A DNA stretch of 64,000 nucleotides from Maylandia zebra. Its lineage: Eukaryota; Chordata; Actinopteri; Cichliformes; Cichlidae. Under the pieces are notes generated by a model. The model was not told the DNA's origin and did no database searches. It worked only from the letters and a program-made list of their open reading frames with translations. Both the position numbers and the translations under genes were made by a program. Location: the NCBI RefSeq assembly GCF_041146795.1, contig NC_135176.1, positions 11,841,286 through 11,905,285 on the forward strand. The letters run 5' to 3'. This document shows, piece by piece, positions 43,696 to 55,500 of this stretch. Within the stretch, counting starts at the first letter, position 1, and every line of letters begins with the position of its first letter.

Positions 43696-46600
43696 TGCCG
43701 TTTTAACAAATCAATCAGTCGCACCAATGTTAATACCGTGAAAGTTAGCATTTTCTGTAGGACTTGCATTCAAAAATGCTGTTTTTACTGTGAGGACTTA
43801 ATGTGTGCTGCTGAAAGACATTAATAACACAGCATGAAACAAATTAGCTATTTTCACCTGGCAAGAGTACTTCATCACCTAAGAAGTGTTTTTGCTTAGA
43901 ACGAGCTCCTCTGACCTAGAAAAATGTCTGAAGCAGACACTTCTTATGATAACCTGGCCTGAAAAAACAGAGTGCACAGCAGCCACCTTCTTCACACATC
44001 CTTTGTATGCGGCAATCTTAAAGAACATGGAGCAGACGCTTCTTTTATAGACCAAACTAAGAACTCACTCAGACGAGCTTTGGACAGCTCCAGTTAAACA
44101 GCATGAGACTGTTTTCACTTACAGACCAATTAATAACACGTCTCCATATAATCTATACATGAAAACATATGTTTTCCCCTAATTGTGGCTGACAGAATAC
44201 CGTGCATCTTCTTAGAAAGCCAGAAATTAAGAGCAATTATTATATTCCAGACACTTTCCAGTAGGAAAGCAACGCTCATGCTTTCGTTTAACCTTGATTA
44301 AAATTGTCCGCGGTTTCATGGTCTGGAAATAAATTCAACTCTGAATCAGTTATATTCAAATTATAATTATAGTTAGTGGTCCTTCTTAATGCAGGCAGTC
44401 GTCTGTGTTTGTCTTACTCCAAATGTAGCCTACACTGAGTGGCCTCAGGCAAAATTACTAGATATTGCTGCTTCCATTATTTTGCATCTAAACGAGACCC
44501 AGAGGGACAAGAGAATCACTGTGACTGGAGATATCTGAGTGATGTGTTGCAGTCTTTAACAGCTCACTGCTAAAAAGAATAAAAGTCTCTGGCCTAAGCA
44601 AAAGAAAAACTGCATTTTAGCTCACACCCTTTCCTTCTTCATAAAAGGGATCATTTTCTATCTTGGGTTTCCAGACTCTTGTTCCTATAGAGCATATAGG
44701 AACACACAATTGTTTGAAGCTGGTGTTTAAGCACCACTTCAGCCTGAGGTAATTGAGCCAGTAACCACTTGCACGCCAGCACTGTTGTAGAAATGTAATT
44801 ATGTGCATTCCTTAACGGGGAATATATGAAAAGATGATGGGCTAACTTCTGGAGAGGAAATCCATGGATTAATCTCATTCTCAACCTCCTTCATATGCTA
44901 AAGTATACATTTCCCCACTGGCATGCTTGATATCGTAATTTACCTCAGACCATTTTATTCAGTTATTCTCTATCATTTATCCTGAAATTCATGCTCTTAT
45001 ATGCATTTAAATCTGATTTAAAGGGACAGTATGGCTAACACCAAAGACTACTTTTGAGCTGCCCACCTTTGGAGATATCAGCCTGGAAATGTGTTCCTCC
45101 TCTTGAATATAAGGGAACTAAAAGATGTTTCTCTGCTCTGTGCACCGGTAAATATTGAAACAATTTTCTCTATTAATAAATAACACCTCCCAACTGTATC
45201 ACTGCAGTGATAAGAGGCTTAAGTTAATGGTAGCGTGGCATGACGAAAACACCTGAACTGTGATGTCAGCAGGCCCCGTGCAACATTTTTATTTGTTGAT
45301 CTTTATAAATGCCAGTACTGGTATGTTTTGAAATACGTAATATCAGCCAATATATCGACATGGCCAATAAATAGGTCGGGGTCTAATCTAAAACAAAGCA
45401 AAGGAAAATTATGTGAACTTTCAACTTTGCATGTATAATATTTGGAGACTATGCACACAGCTGATATTTCAAAGGTGACCATTGTTAAACTAAAAGCATA
45501 TCACTTATGCTTTGTTTTCACGCCAATCCATATTTTTAAAGATCCAAATGCTACATTTTGCGTTAAATTCAGGCTCTGGTGTTTAACATTTTGCTATGCT
45601 ATCCTTGTCTGTGTTTTACTACAGAAACTGCCCTCAGCTTACTGCAACTGCTCCGCAGTAAAATCCTTCCAGTCCAAAAAGAATCCAAAACACAGAGCAG
45701 CAGGCAAAAATCAAACACTCACCCATAATTTATATTTCTAGTTTGCTTCTTTCCCCATACTTCATGGGCATATATGTAGTCTATTTGTAGCTTATATGAA
45801 GCCATTTGTAGGGCGTCAAATGGGTCAGAGTAAGCTAATAAGGTAAGGAACTCAAATGAGAGGCACAAAGCAAGAAGATATTGCTGAAAGTCTTTCACTG
45901 CAAAGCAGTAATTCAAGCAACTTTAATGTCATTGCTTGTACATTGTTGTGGAAAAGGTTCCCATGTTAACAAGGTGACATTATGCCTTAGGTCACTATAA
46001 ATTTGTGACGTCTTAGCATTAGCGTGTAGCTATGGATGTCCTCTTTATGACACACAAACTTCCATTCCACTTTCAGGTTTCCATAGCTTAGTAAAGATTT
46101 GCACACAAAGGTAAAGACTCAGAATGAAACTCGCAAGTGTTACTGAAAAATCAAGCTCTTATTTAATTGGGCCAGATTGATGAGAAATGCCTTGCAAAAA
46201 AACTAAATGAAACAAAACAAAAAAACATTAGCTACCGCAGAGGGGAAATGCCAATGTTTAATCAGAAACACAATTTCTGCATTTACTGCCCTACTTACTG
46301 CCAAACTACTCTTTAGACTGTTTATGCTTTTACTGCATAGACACAGACGAAAAAGATCTTCCTGAATTGTTGACAAAACAAAAAAGCTGAAGTTTGTATA
46401 GCAAGCAACAGAAATTACCACTCATAAACTGATCTACTGTGTAAATGTCCTTTTTTTCTTCGCAAGATTAAAGAGAAACACTGCATTAAGAATCACCTCA
46501 TGCAGCTTTAAATGTATCTTTTCTCTGCACAGCTAAAATAAACCTCACATATCCATCTGCATTCTAGTACTGAGGTTAAACCACACCTCGCAAGGTCAAC

Positions 46601-48505
46601 AGCTAAAAAACATCCGAGTCTCGTTACACTCATGCCTTCGGGTATTTAAAACCCTTTACATTGAAACCTGAGCTCACTTCGCAAGGTGGTACACTGAAGT
46701 TCAAGTTCATGATGAACACTGTATGTAAACAGGCTGTAAAAAAGGCAGAGCCAATGACAATGGCCATGAAATAGTTCATTTTCTTTGTGAATTCTTAGCA
46801 TTTAGACTTTGTATTGCAGTTTAAAAGAACTCTCCACCTTCAACTATAGCTTGTTATTAGGTTTAATATGCTCCATCTTTGCATTTAATTTAAACGTAAT
46901 AACTATTATCACTTTGAGATTAAAATAATTTACATTCACATTTGAAACATTTACAACCCTTATTTTCATTTCAGATGTGAGTCGGTGAAGCTCACTAATG
47001 GCTTTAATGAGTAAAAAAGCATGCTGGTGTCATGCTGTTTGCTGAGAGCTGAGGACCTAAAAGTACTCCTCTACTGCAGTGAATGACATCTAAAAAGCTC
47101 TCATGTCCTCTCCACTTTTGCTTTTTCACCTTTTGGTGGGTATTTGTGATGATGTTTAAAACACTCAGGTAATGAGCTGCAAACACATTCAGGCAGGATG
47201 AGTTTTATTTTTTTCATTTTGTAGTTTTAAAACGTATGAGATGCTAAGGAACTGTCATATTATCTGTGGATCTTTTTAATGATGGATTACCCTCATGCAA
47301 AAGCAGCAGCAAACTGGTTTTGTTTTTGATAGCAAACTTTAATACTGGCTTGCAGAGGCATGGGCGCGTGATGAGAAGAGAGATGCTGACAGTAGATATT
47401 TCTCTGTCAACAAAAAAAATACCTGTTTGACACAGCGCTAGCGATACGGGCAGCGAGCATGTGAGCTTTAAAGATTTTCTGTCATGTGATGTAGAATAGA
47501 TTTAATTAACATTTTCCTATATTGATGGCATGCACATACTGCTAGTGTGTCATTGTCAAAGTACAGCTTGGTGAAATGTTATTTTCTAAAATCACAAGTA
47601 TATAGGAGCAAAACTCAGTATTTAATTTGTAAGGCAAAAGACCAGATAATGTGATAAACTGTATTTAACTGATCAAGAGCTATAATTTTTCTACTTATAC
47701 TTTATTTCACAACTTACAAATCAGAATTAAGACCTGCAAAGTTAGCCTGCATTTGAACAGATCTAATAAATAAACACTTAAACTACAAATTTTGAGTTAC
47801 AATCAAGAAATTAGATTGTAACGTTAACAGTGGGGCAGCTCTCTCTCTTTAACGTCTCTGAGCACAGAGTAAGACTGGGAGTACTTTGAGATTTGAACTA
47901 AATCTCCAAAAATTGCATTTGTTGAATTTAGTTAACAAATCTGATGTATCCATGGATTGTTTCACCCTCTGATTTCTAGCACAATTCACAATTCGACTTA
48001 AAATGCATCCCTATTGCCCACTACTTTTCCATCCATGAACAAGAACCTAGCAAACCTTTGCTAACCATTAGCATAGTAATGAGCATTTGCTCATTACATA
48101 AAAAACTAACAAAACTAACCAATACTAATATCAAATTAGCTCGGAAAATCAAATCCCTTTAAATATTAGCTATCAGCTATGACTGTTTTAAAAACTACAA
48201 CAAAACCCCCACCCCAAAAAACTCTAAATGCATTGTCTAGGTTTGAAAAATTAGGCCATTTCGGAAATGCAAAAGCTGCAGTATATCAAACATGGTAGCT
48301 TGAGGCTAACAGACGGCTACAGAAAAAGGTTAAATCCCTCCTACTGGGTGATATATTTTTTAACAACTAAGCCTTTAAATGCTATTAAGGTATACAGTAA
48401 TGCCTTATTTGGGCAGAGCTGGTTTGACAGACAACTGCATGGTAACACAGCAGTGTTAGCGGTGTTAGCATCAGCTAATTAGAGACAGCGAACTGTTCCT
48501 CTCAC

Positions 48506-49906
48506 TAGAGCAGGGCGATATGGCCAAAAATATTTATCACATATATATTTGAAAATTTGCGATAACGATATAACCGACGATATAATTGATGCGAGACAAA
48601 ATACAACTCCACAACATTACTAGCGCAAAAAGACAACCTTCCATTTATTTTCACTTAAACAAGAAGCTGGTTTTTATGTACATTAAAGCTTTATAAAAAT
48701 GTAACAGTGCAAATGCAAATTCCTTGCTGAAAGTTTAACCAAAAGGCATTTCCAGTAGAAATGGGCTGACATATCCTGAGCATAACCATGTATAATATCC
48801 ACTGAAGTTAAAAAGAGGTGCAGTACGTATTTTTCGGACCATAAGGTGCACAGGATTATAAGGCACATTAAGCGAAACAAAGCAGTCAGATAAATCAAAC
48901 TTTATTAAACTCATTCTTCTTGCTTCCTCCACTTCTGTACCATTGATTCATTAATGTTGAATTCTCTGGCAGCTGCTCTATTCCCATGTTGTTGCAGTAT
49001 ATTAATGACTAACCTCGTATTGTGGATGGATTATCTCAGTTGTTCTCCTGACTGAAGTTTGGTCCGTTTACAGCATCCTGCCATGCGATTGCATTTGTCT
49101 CTAACCATGAAGAACCTTCACGTTAACTTTTATAAGTGGAAAAGTGTTAGTGTTCGTCCTCCAGCTTCACTGTTTATGTTATGCTAACATAGCTGTGTCG
49201 CTAGCGATCACGTAGCACATGATTATATACCAGCTAGCCCAACTTCAGTAACCCTACAAACGTCACTGCTGTTTAGTTTCCTGTCTTCATTTATGTTGGA
49301 AGTGATAGCAGAGCTGTACGTTTGATTTTTTTCAGAAATCTCTCAGTCAGAACATGCTATATCATGCTTAGGTAACTAGCGAAACTAGCGAGCTAACTTC
49401 CGCTAGCTTCCTGCTAACTTCTAACTCCATTAAATGTAATAACTTTTGTTTTCATGGATGCCTGGAAGTTAAACTTTATAGTTACACCTGGTAAAGCAGC
49501 AACGCTGATCGTTTTATTAAAGATGAAAGAATTTAGACAGTTTTTAACTCTAAGTGATGCTGCAGTGTTGTTTGACCTGAAAAAGACGGAGTTTAGGACC
49601 CAGATTACTCCCAGATTTAAGAGCATCTTAGTCCGACAAATACGACAATAACAACGGCCGCTTGCATGTTCTGCAAAAAAATGTGCTTTGTCGTGTATCT
49701 GACGGACAAACACCAAACCAGTTGCACCATTTTTACAAACCAATTCTGGTTCATCTGTTTCACTCAACAATCGGCCATGTGCGTATGAAAACAAAGGCAC
49801 TGCGCATGCGCGTTTTACTCCCATTCTATCGCGATATTTCATTTTCCTATCGTTGCCTAACATTATACCGGTATTACCGTGAACGGTATAATATGGCCCA
49901 GCCCTA
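48506..49906. mobile_element. 1.4-kb hAT-type insertion with 8-bp TSD and nested repeat
   Basis: The left end TAGAGCAGGGCGATATGGCC and right end GGCCCAGCCCTA are imperfect inverted termini. They are flanked by exact 8-bp duplications CCTCTCAC (48498-48505 and 49907-49914). Subterminal AT/CG-rich blocks (GATAACGATATAACC; CGCGATATTTCATTTTCCTATCG) are roughly inverted. No transposase reading frame is visible. At about 48823 the interior switches to TACGTATTTTTCGGACCATAAGG, the start of another fish MITE, and to the family also found at 11425-12045. Confidence 0.82.
48823..49580. repeat. Repeat nested in the hAT element, copy B of the 11.4-kb family
   Basis: Begins GTACGTATTTTTCGGACC, then ATTATAAGGCACATTAAGCG. 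From about 48945 it matches 11425-12045 closely over about 630 bp. The first part is absent from copy A, so this copy is more complete on its left. The right end, which should mirror the CGGACC start, is not recognisable. Confidence 0.7.
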
Positions 49907-49914
49907 CCTCTCAC

Positions 49915-52010
49915 TGCACCACTGTTAGTGCCTTTAAATCAAATTACTTTACATATAATGTGGTCTGCTATGCAGTATTAACAATCTGACCAAGAAGCCT
50001 GCTCCAATACTCTATATGTTAGCCCTAATTAAAAGGTATGTGTACGTTCTTTGCTAATATGCTAGCACACTAACCTCTTGTTTGATTAAAAACCCAAGAT
50101 GGGGGCACCATTGCTTTATCTGTCTGATATACAGATTTTGCTAAATGCACAAAACCTCTTTAGAATACAAACAAAAAACATAATGATGTAATAAAGTAGC
50201 TACTTTCAACTGCTCCCTCATTCACAAGCGGTCACCACAGTAGATAGCGCCGCATGTTTTAGCATTTTCACACCAGATGCCCTTCCTGTCTCAACACCAA
50301 GGGGAATTGTGTGCTTTTCCCGGGATCAAACCTGGAAAGCAGTGCACTATGGAGCCACGAGGAAATATCTGTAATGAATTCAAAAGGACATTAGCTAGGA
50401 AATACAAACTGCACGGTGGTCACCCACCAGTTGTTATACATTTACATTATGCAGTTACAAGTGAAAAACATAGACATGCTATAAACATATAAATTATTTG
50501 CTCCTCCAAAAATAATCAAGAATCTGGTTCCCAGATTGAAAGGTTACAATTAAAAAAGAAAAAAGATAAACCACGGCTCTGAATAACCAGGACAACTGTG
50601 TCATGATAAGCTGAGTAGGCCTAATGACTCACAAAAGTATTATATATAACTTTTTGCAACCCTAGAATAACACACAGGAAAGTGAACCAGGCAACAGAAA
50701 AAGTCTCTCTGCAGGTTTTCTGACAGCCAACACCATTCCCCACAACTACTCTGGTATTCCACACAGAAAGCTGTTCTGTGGCTCTGGCGCTGGACGACTA
50801 CTATCTGCTCGTCTGCAGGTTTAAACTGTCTGACCACATCCACCTGCATCTGGGTTTGAGCTGACAGCTCAAGCCGTCAGGTAAACACTAACTGGGCTTG
50901 GACAAGCTTTATTTCAGTCAGTGTGGAAACGTTTTTAACATGTATCTAGGTCTTGCTGCTTAAGCCTAGATTACATAAAATCTGAAATAATTTGCACAGC
51001 ATTTACCCTTTTCTCATTTGCGTCATGACTGTACAACATTCATATTATTGGTTATTTGAAAGCGTACAACCTCACCACCATTTATCAAACACACGTGTAA
51101 CGCTGCATACTGTACGCACAGATGAGCACATGCAAACATGAACACTTGTTTCAAAATGCATTCAATAACATATAAAACCGTCTTTCTAAATGTGCCGTGT
51201 TATGATTTCCAGTGTAGGTGTAGCTGCCTTTAACCGATAAGAAAGCAGGAAGCACTTCAACTGGCTGCAAACCTATAAATGAAAAACAGAGGAAAGGCCA
51301 CTGACAGCCCTCACTGACCCTTTAACTTCCCAGTATGTACAGGGTAAATAAATAGCATTGCCACACTTGATGTAGACTCAAACAGTGGAAATGCTTTGCT
51401 CTAATAAGAAATCCCTTTCAGTTTCAAATAATTATATTAACAAATAAATAAATAAACAAAAAGCCCTGACTGGACTGTGAATTCGAAGACCTGTGGGTTT
51501 GTCAGAGAAATGTGAACTCCAGTAGGCTTAAAGCTGCCAGGTTGGGTAACATCAGCCTGACCCTAAGCCTGCTGAGAAATTATCTAAGCATACATTTTCC
51601 GGTGACATTTAACATTTTTCTTTGTGGCGTCTTAGAGGAAGCAATGACGAAAACCCCTTTGGTGTTTTGGCCATTAATGTCATCATCGGGGGCACAACGG
51701 GTGGAGGGAAAAATAGGTTATTTCAGCCTTGTAACCAGGGCACTTGATGACTCTGAGCTGAAAACATGTAAGCAGCATTCAAGAGCGCTAACGCTGTCAA
51801 ACATACGGACACCTGGATTTTACCCAAACCAGCCAAATCAGCCTGTGCTCCGTCTAATAAACACGCTTTCGCCCACCTCTCTTTTATTGGGAAAAGAGTC
51901 CAGTCGTGAACTTTGATCATATAAAACGGAGTAAGCGGGTGGCAGCAGCCTATGACAACATTTTGCGCTCGTCTGTCACAGTGACGCGAAACTGAAAGCT
52001 TAAGTTAAAT
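49915..52010. other. npas2 intron 1, promoter-proximal part
   Basis: A SINE-like piece at 50225-50345 has GCCCTTCCTGTCTCAACACC and then GGGATCAAACCTGGAAAGC, with a B-box-like GGGATCAAACC. No exon recognised. A 134-codon + strand ORF (51512-51916) shows no family features. Confidence 0.4.
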
Positions 52011-52019
52011 CTCACATAC

Positions 52020-52200
52020 CTTGAAAACAGGTCTCCAGCAGAAATCCGAATCCACACTTAACTTTAACCAAACTAGTCATTTTTAAAAGAAAAAAATGTA
52101 AAAACTACAGCATAGCAGCCGAGCGCAATCAGCAGCCTCTGACTAACCAAGCGAGAGCGCTGAAAGCCTTAAATTGCATAACAGCGCCTTAAGTTAATAA
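52020..52200 (-). other. npas2: Predicted npas2 first (non-coding) exon
   Basis: A strong - strand donor, TTTTCAAG|GTATGTGAG, lies at 52020/52019. DNA above it is unique and moderately GC-rich. The 5' end is not defined; 52200 is a guess. An upstream ATG at 52080-52078 opens a reading frame that crosses into the predicted UTR exon at 42585 and ends after about 38 codons. Prediction from the splice signal, promoter motifs and position only. Confidence 0.4.
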
Positions 52201-52312
52201 CGTGCTGTTATTAATCGCCGGTGAGCTCTCTGCGGCTTTGACAGTCCTAATTTATCAACAACAGAGGACCAAATTTCTGATTCGTGGCTTTTTTTTTTCT
52301 GTAGTTGCGGTC

Positions 52313-52334
52313 TTTCTCTCTCTCTCTCTCTCTT
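52313..52334. repeat. (TC)n/(GA)n tract in the npas2 promoter region
   Basis: About ten CT dinucleotides on + (GA on the npas2 strand). Such GA tracts are common near vertebrate promoters. Confidence 0.85.
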
Positions 52335-52405
52335 TTCCAGGGTCTGTACTCCACATCCTCCGCTGGCAGCGGCTTGTAAACAGGACCGAGTGGCTGAGAG
52401 CAGAG

Positions 52406-52416
52406 AAAGTAGGTCA
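52406..52416 (+). promoter_or_regulatory. Consensus RORE near npas2 exon 1
   Basis: AAAGTAGGTCA fits the ROR/REV-ERB element WAWNTRGGTCA at every position. It lies about 390 bp above the predicted exon 1 donor, inverted relative to npas2. Mammalian NPAS2 is reported to be controlled by RORalpha and REV-ERBalpha, so the site is a good candidate for circadian control. Confidence 0.5.
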
Positions 52417-52538
52417 GCTGGTAGCTCAATACTCGGGTAACGAAGGCAGCAGCAGCATAAGCAGCAATGCTGTGCAACACAACCGAAAGAAACCTGCGCT
52501 TGTGACCGGGAAGGAAGGGGGCAGATTGCAATCTTTAA

Positions 52539-52544
52539 CACGTG
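52539..52544. promoter_or_regulatory. Canonical E-box CACGTG upstream of npas2
   Basis: Perfect palindrome CACGTG, the binding site of CLOCK/NPAS2-BMAL1 and of other bHLH factors, 123 bp above the RORE. It may allow feedback on the gene. Chance occurrence is possible. Confidence 0.35.
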
Positions 52545-52559
52545 CTTAATGAATAATAA

Positions 52560-55500
52560 CAACCCACTAAAATGTCATTAGAGCAATGCAAAGAAGAGTA
52601 GATTTGTAATGTGGCTTTTGCACCGCAGTTTTCCGACTGTTTGAAACTGTGAAGCCTACCGAGACTTGGCCATAGGAGCCTAACCTTTAATCTACTAAGA
52701 TATAGTTTTACATTCACAAGAAGGAGTCTATAGGAGGGGGTGATGGCATGCTGCAAATTGACCTTAAAGGTACTGCTGATATATTAAGGCAAATCACATG
52801 GGCAGGAGGAGGTGGTGAACGGTGCCTCCTCCCTGCCAGCAACACAGAGCAGATTAGCCTGTCTGACCCTGTTTATAAGTTTATAAACCATTTATTTAAA
52901 TCTGCAGGGTGAAGGGAGGCAGGCCATACAGAAAGATGACAACACCTCAATGTATAACCAAAACAAGACGCTGTAGACTTTTGTTTTGCCCCCCAAGTAC
53001 TTCCCCATACACTTCCTATGTGTGTTTTTTTTTTTAAACTTCCTGGTTCCCTTCTCTCCTCAGCTGAAGTCCCAAATGTGGGTCAGCAGTCTACATGACT
53101 AATTTCAAGCTTTAATGATGGACAGTCTCCAAGTATTTTGTGTCTGTCAAGTGGCTTCACAAGCAGCTAGATGTGGGCATGTCGAGAATGTTAAAAGAAC
53201 CAAAGAGAGCATTTACATGGATAAATTATTTGGAGCATTAAAAAATGAGGCAGAGGTTTTACTGTAGTACGCCTATATGACTGTCACAGTCATATCAGTA
53301 GTTTATCTAATTGTACTATTTGGACAAAGCCTATCAGTACACCAGCCATTTTAACCAAGTCCTAAATTTTATTAACATGACATGTATGGATGGCTTTTGT
53401 ATGGATAGATGCCACTTAGTCTATGTGGCTAAAGCCACGATTTCACTGCTACTGATTATAGCCCTCATTACTTGATAAATGATTTCTAATAACTTAATGG
53501 TAGGTAGACTAATTAGTTTTTTTGTTTCCCTATGACATTTCTGAATGCACCTTTAATTTTTAAAGATCTTTAAAGACCATAATCTTCAAAACAGTAATCG
53601 TGAACAATTACGGTAGGTGCCAAATGTGTAAATGTGAGACTCTTTTTACACTTATACTTTCCCAAATATCAAGCTCTACTGTACTTGTTAGCAACATAGA
53701 TGGTTTACATTATTAACTGCATGTGAGGCTTGCTTACTCACAAACAACTGAGGAGACCATATTTTGGATTATTTAGACAATGTTAAGTAAAATAATAACT
53801 AAAAAAAACAAAATTTTTCAGTAGGAAATAGCCACATCTTTGATTGCACTGATGTACTATCCTTTCCTTCTTATTTAAAATACTTTGGGTTACATAAATA
53901 TGTTTCTTTAATGGAAGATCTTGTAATCAAGGCCAGTTCTCGTGTGAATAAAGAGCACAGAGCACATGAGAATCAACGTTGTCACCTGTTGTGCCTCATC
54001 TCATTAGAGAGTGAGTGTCAACTGCTTTGACAAGTTAGCCTTTGACATCAGAGAGCTTTAAGTGCATGTTCTTAATTAGAAAAATTGAGCTTTTCATAAT
54101 GAAGAGTGTGAGTGTTAACCTGTGAGTGCCAGCGTGTACTTTGAAGAGGTTTTGCTAAATCCATTTAAATCAATAAAACAGAGCAACTTGTAAAATGCAA
54201 GAAAATATTAAAAATTTGAGGAGAGAACAGTTTCAGTAAAATAATCTGAACAGATGACATGAAAATCTTTACTTTGTTTTCTATATTTTGTGGGTCCTTC
54301 TGGGTCCTTTTTTCCCAGCATTGCTTTTAAAGCATACAGGTTTTATTGCTAAGGTGACAACAAAAGAAAATCAATGTTTTAACCCAGACAGGAAAAAAGT
54401 ATTTGGAATTTTAAAAAAACAAAACATGGACACATAATTTCAAAGTCAAAGCGTCTGTTTCTGGCTCGGCCGGTCGTCGTGATGTTTTATGATTTGAATT
54501 TCTCTCCAGATGTCCCTGAACTCCAGACGCACATTTGAGGCCACGGTAGATATGCAGACCACTTGTCTCAATGACCATCTTAATGTAATGAGTCACATTT
54601 TCCACACAGCTGATGCAGCCTGCAGCTGTTGTAGTAGTCCCAATTTCAGTGACTGGCTCATGAGGTGGTACCAGGATGATGCCAGTTCTGCCAGCCAAGT
54701 TATACATGAAGCCTCTCTGGAGACATAAACATCCTCCATCAGGTGATTGAACCTTCTTAACTGACTCTTGCATCGTTGGCATGACTCCGCTGTGATTTGT
54801 CAGCGCTAACCAACCTTGAAACTAAAAGCCTTGTATTACCACTCCTGATAGTGGCTGCACCACTGCAGCTACACAGTTTCACACACTTCTTGCACACCTA
54901 ACATCTGTGTAGTTTGTGCAACATCCTCAGTCCTGCACTTATGAAAGTGACTGCAGAACTGCTAGGATATCTGCAGAACCCCTAAGTATCTTCTATGAAT
55001 AAAAAGATATACTATTTTAAAAAAATAAAATACAAATAAAACACAGCAGAAGGAACAGCTTAGTTTGACAGGTCTGCATTACTTAAAACTAAAGTTTGTA
55101 ACAGTGCATCCAACAAAGTGGAGGGCACAGTGCACCTCTGACACCCCCATACTGCACTGAGCAAATTCAGTGTTGCATTCAGTGCTGTCCCTTTCTGTGT
55201 TACTCCCATAGTGTGATCACACTGGTTGCTCTAGTTTCTGTCACGACTGAGAAACTTGAAAGTCAGGTAGATGACAAATCTGGTAGGTAGGGCTGGGAAG
55301 AGGTGAACTGTCCTTAAATTTTAGTCACTACCTGTTGTAATTAATGGATTTATTTATATTGAAGAAATGTAGCCGATCAAGTCGTAGAGCATGCAGCACA
55401 GCTAATGTGACCTAATTCAACCTTGGGGGGAAAAAGGAAGTGCTGACAAGTTGAAAAAAGAAAAATAGAAGAAAACATAGCAAGAATGATGTATTGTTAA

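Larger units (their letters stand above)
42600..48500. other. npas2 intron 1, first part
   Basis: No exon recognised. It holds a Tc1-like relic (42640-43235), a SINE-like piece (43525-43695) and, at about 45310-45380, the phrase ATATCAGCCAATATATCGAC, which resembles the end of another fish DNA repeat. Confidence 0.4.

Noticed and set aside
49414-49914. 166-codon minus-strand ORF
   Set aside because: It runs across the nested repeat and the hAT terminus and shows no transposase motif.
51512-51916. 134-codon plus-strand ORF in npas2 intron 1
   Set aside because: No recognisable domain, no exon signals, and composition consistent with chance.
52194-52562. Overlapping ORFs of 94-122 codons at the npas2 promoter
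   Set aside because: They include the (GA)n tract and promoter motifs and have no family resemblance; better explained as 5' flank or UTR.
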